Of a DNA stretch of 8,421 nt, positions 5,854 through 8,421 are shown one piece after another; within the stretch, counting starts at the first letter, position 1; each line of letters opens with the position of its first letter. Origin of the DNA: Planctomycetota bacterium (lineage in GTDB: Bacteria > Planctomycetota > UBA1135 > UBA2386); contig CANGSN010000116.1 in NCBI GenBank assembly GCA_947455805.1, forward strand, positions 1-8,421, written 5' to 3'. The notes beneath the pieces are model-generated. The model did not search any database, was not told where the DNA came from, and worked only from the letters and a program-made list of their open reading frames with translations. The position numbers were made by a program, and so were the translations under genes.

Positions 5854-8421
5854 GTGCCCTCATCGCCCTGGATCGTGCTCGCTGTCGCCGCCGTCGTCGG
5901 TGGCCACGGCTCTGCCCAAGAGGGGATGCGGATCGGCCGCGCCATCCAGCAGCCGGCGCCGAATGCCGGCAGCCCGGCCGACGCCGACGATCCGGGCACG
6001 CCGGTCGAAATGTTCGAGAACTCGAACCTCGACCGCTACCTGCGCAACGCGCAGGCCTTCCTCGATCGCCAGAACTACGAGGCGGCGATCAAGGTGCTGC
6101 AGGACGTCATCGAGGAGCGCACGATCGAGGTGCTGGCGACGCGGCCGGAGGACGAAGAGGCGGGTGGCGCTGGTGATGGGGCGCCGAAGCCAAACGACGG
6201 CAAGCCGGCCCCCGTCCAGCCGGCCACGCCCCAGCCCGCCGGCAAGCCGCCGGCAGCCGATCCCGCCAACCCGGGCGCGCGTTCGCGCCCCAACGATCGC
6301 GACGCCCGCAACGCCGTCTACAGCCAGGACGGCCGCATCTACCGCCCGGTCCGCCGCCTCTGCCACGAACTGCTGGCGCGCATGCCGGCCGAGGCGATCG
6401 AGCTCTACCGCGCGAAGCACGAAGTAGCGGCCGAGGAGCTGCTGCAGGCGGCGCTGCGCGACGGCAGCCTGACCGCGCTCGAACAGGTCGGCAACCGCTA
6501 CTTCGTGACGCTCGCCGCCGGCCGCGCGATGGCGCTGCTCGGCGACCGGCTGATGCAGGAAGGCCGCTATCGCGCCGCGGTCGCCGTGTTCCGCGACCTG
6601 CTCGAGACCTACCCGGAGGCCGCCCAGAAGCGCGTCGGCATCAACCCGGTGTGGTGCCGCTTCAAGATCGCCGTCTGCCTGCGGCAGGCCGGCGAAGCGG
6701 GTTCGGCATTGGCGGCCGTGCAGCAGCTCGCGGCGGGCAATCCCGACGAGTCGCTGCGCGTGCAGGGGGAGTTGCAGGCGGTGAAGGACCTGCCGGAGAG
6801 CGCGATGTTCGCGATGGCGACGGCGGCGACACCGACCGTCGTCAAGACCACCGGCAACAACGCCGGCGGTGGCGAAACCGGCTCGTGGCTCGCCGCCGAC
6901 GTCGACCAGCTGGTCCCGCTGTGGCAGTACCGCTTCCGCAACCCGGAGCCGTACAAGGACCCGAAGAACAGCAACGGCAACGAGCGCTTCTTCGTCGACG
7001 GCGGCCAGGCGACGACGCTGATGCCGTTCGCCAGCCGCTACGGGCCCGGCACGCGGGTGACGTTCGGCCACGACGCGGGGGCACTCGGCGGTTTCCCGCG
7101 CGCGCTCTTCCTCGAGCACTTCTGCCTGCGTTCGGTCGATGCCGCGACCGGTGTCCTGCTGCAGCAGGGTCGGCGTTCGGAGAAGGAGGCGGCAGACGAA
7201 GCGCCGGTAGCCCGCGAGAACCAGCCCCGCATCCGCATCGCCACCAGCGACTTCGCCTTGCTGCGCCCGGTCGAGGACGAAGTGCGCCGCTACGTCGTGC
7301 TCGGCCGCGCCACCGCGGCGGCGTCGACCGAGGTGCTGAAGGCGAGCGAGCTGGTGGCGTTCCACCGCGAACTCGGCAAGCCGGTGTGGAGCTCGGCGCA
7401 GTGGCTCGACGGCGACGCCGGCCTGCGCGACGTGACGTTCCTCGCCGCGCCGGTCGTGTTCGGCGAACGCCTGCTGCTGCCGGCGCTGCGCCGCGGCGCC
7501 TACTCGCTCGAGTGCCTCGACCGCCGCGACGGCCGGCCGCTGTGGAACGTGCCGATCCACGCCGGTGGCTCGCCGTTCTTCAAGGCGCCCGGCTGCCAGG
7601 TCGTCGTGCAGGGCGGCATCGCGCTGGTCGCGACCAACGCCGGCTGCCTCGCCGCCGTCGACGCGTTCGCCGGCGACCTGCGTTGGGTCCGCCGCTACGA
7701 GCGCGTCGATCCGCAGCGCAAGAGCGCGCGCAAGCAGAAGCGCCAGAACGACGAGGCCATGCACTTCGGCATGCCGCAGTACCCGCAGGGCGAACTGCCG
7801 AGCTTCCTGCCCAACGACCTGGTCGTGCACGAAGGCATCGCCGTCGTCGCGCCGTGCGACGGCGAACTGCTGGTCGCGACCGACGTCAGCACCGGGCAGA
7901 TGCTTTGGTACGTCGACGCCACCACGCACTACGGACCCTACGGCCGCCTGCTGACGATGATCGGCACCGACGGCGAGGACGTGTTCCTGGCGTCGGCCAC
8001 GCACCTCGTCGCGGTCGGCCTCGCCGGTGGCCTGATCAAGTGGGCCGTCGACCTGCCGCAGTGGAACGGCTCGCAGCAGGCGGGCCGCGGTCGCGGCTGC
8101 CTCGTCGGCGAGCACGTCGTGCTGCCGGGCCAGGGCCACCTGCTCGTCTGCCACACGTCCGGCAAGCGCGGCGTGCGCTCGCTGAAGCTGACGCCGTTCG
8201 ACAGCAGCCGCGAACCGCTGGCCGGCCCGTTCCACGTCACCTCGCAAGGGCCGTGGCTGGCGATCGGCTATCCGGGCGGTGTCGAGATGTTCAGCACGGT
8301 GCCAGCACTGCAGCAGCTGGCTGCGCGCACCGAAGATCCGCTGGCGAAGGCGACGCTGCTGACGCAGGCGGGCGACTTCGCCGCCGCCGAGGCCGCGGTC
8401 GTGCAGGCGCTGCGCGCCGCC
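5854..8421 (+). CDS. Secreted TPR and PQQ-like beta-propeller protein (3' truncated by window)
   Basis: GTG 5854 is chosen for its ribosome binding site and the signal peptide it opens (hydrophobic WIVLAVAAVVGG, cleavage GSA|QEG after about residue 22). No stop occurs before the window end, so 856 residues are seen. Residues about 60-89 form a TPR-like helix pair (YLRNAQAFLDRQNYEAAIKV). Residues about 98-149 are a Pro/Ala/Gly-rich linker. Residues about 150-310 are more TPR-like helices, including GDRLMQEGRYRAAVAVFRDL followed by LETYPE. Residues about 350-816 carry PQQ-like propeller units, marked by strands ending in G...W: GKPVWSSAQW, GRPLWNVPIH, GDLRWVRRYE, GQMLWYVDAT and GLIKWAVDLP. A basic, probably exposed loop (R622-R630) interrupts one unit. 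Helical TPR-like sequence resumes near 820-856. BamB and quinoprotein dehydrogenases share this propeller; no dehydrogenase active-site motif is seen, so a binding or assembly role in the envelope is more likely than catalysis. Confidence 0.9.
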   Translation, partial: MPSSPWIVLAVAAVVGGHGSAQEGMRIGRAIQQPAPNAGSPADADDPGTPVEMFENSNLDRYLRNAQAFLDRQNYEAAIKVLQDVIEERTIEVLATRPEDEEAGGAGDGAPKPNDGKPAPVQPATPQPAGKPPAADPANPGARSRPNDRDARNAVYSQDGRIYRPVRRLCHELLARMPAEAIELYRAKHEVAAEELLQAALRDGSLTALEQVGNRYFVTLAAGRAMALLGDRLMQEGRYRAAVAVFRDLLETYPEAAQKRVGINPVWCRFKIAVCLRQAGEAGSALAAVQQLAAGNPDESLRVQGELQAVKDLPESAMFAMATAATPTVVKTTGNNAGGGETGSWLAADVDQLVPLWQYRFRNPEPYKDPKNSNGNERFFVDGGQATTLMPFASRYGPGTRVTFGHDAGALGGFPRALFLEHFCLRSVDAATGVLLQQGRRSEKEAADEAPVARENQPRIRIATSDFALLRPVEDEVRRYVVLGRATAAASTEVLKASELVAFHRELGKPVWSSAQWLDGDAGLRDVTFLAAPVVFGERLLLPALRRGAYSLECLDRRDGRPLWNVPIHAGGSPFFKAPGCQVVVQGGIALVATNAGCLAAVDAFAGDLRWVRRYERVDPQRKSARKQKRQNDEAMHFGMPQYPQGELPSFLPNDLVVHEGIAVVAPCDGELLVATDVSTGQMLWYVDATTHYGPYGRLLTMIGTDGEDVFLASATHLVAVGLAGGLIKWAVDLPQWNGSQQAGRGRGCLVGEHVVLPGQGHLLVCHTSGKRGVRSLKLTPFDSSREPLAGPFHVTSQGPWLAIGYPGGVEMFSTVPALQQLAARTEDPLAKATLLTQAGDFAAAEAAVVQALRAA

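Noticed and set aside
5613..5999. N-terminal extension of the HEAT/propeller gene to an upstream start near 5999
   Set aside because: The extension would put the signal peptide in the middle of the protein and overlap the start of the divergent gene; the ATG at 5612 gives a textbook export signal.
5860..8247. Minus-strand open frame of about 795 codons antisense to the TPR/PQQ gene
   Set aside because: The plus strand has a ribosome binding site, signal peptide, TPR-like helices and regular propeller motifs, while the antisense product is low complexity.

Overview
This is a GC-rich bacterial window with long, weakly recognisable secreted proteins built from repeats: TPR, HEAT, small beta-barrels and beta-propellers. 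There are two GTG starts and few clear Shine-Dalgarno sites. This style is typical of high-GC Planctomycetota, which is my best guess. No taxonomic marker gene is present, and Myxococcota or Acidobacteriota cannot be excluded.

Layout: (1) bases 1-96 are the last 31 codons of an unidentified plus-strand gene. (2) 114-1190 (+) encodes a secreted alpha-helical/TPR protein. (3) 1270-3069 (+) encodes a polytopic M48-family zinc metallopeptidase with HEVGH and ELEAD motifs. (4) 3070-3323 is a convergent intergenic gap holding two related hairpin repeats. Each has a GTRG tetranucleotide on the same side, like REP elements. (5) 3324-5612 (-) encodes a secreted 762-residue protein made of HEAT-like helices, about four small beta-barrel modules and a six-unit propeller. 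The propeller's 40-residue repeats are also visible as a 120-bp period in the DNA. (6) 5613-5853 is the divergent promoter gap. (7) 5854-8421 (+) encodes the first 856 residues of a secreted TPR plus PQQ-like propeller protein that runs off the window.

Genes 1-3 read in the same direction with short gaps and may be one transcript. The HEAT/propeller gene and the TPR/PQQ gene are divergent and share one 241-bp upstream region, so co-regulation is plausible. All soluble products carry a signal peptide and the only enzyme recognised is a membrane protease. The coherent reading is a cell-envelope group of scaffold or interaction proteins next to an envelope protease. The sequence does not show a shared pathway, and I found no defence system, CRISPR array, tRNA, rRNA or transposase gene.
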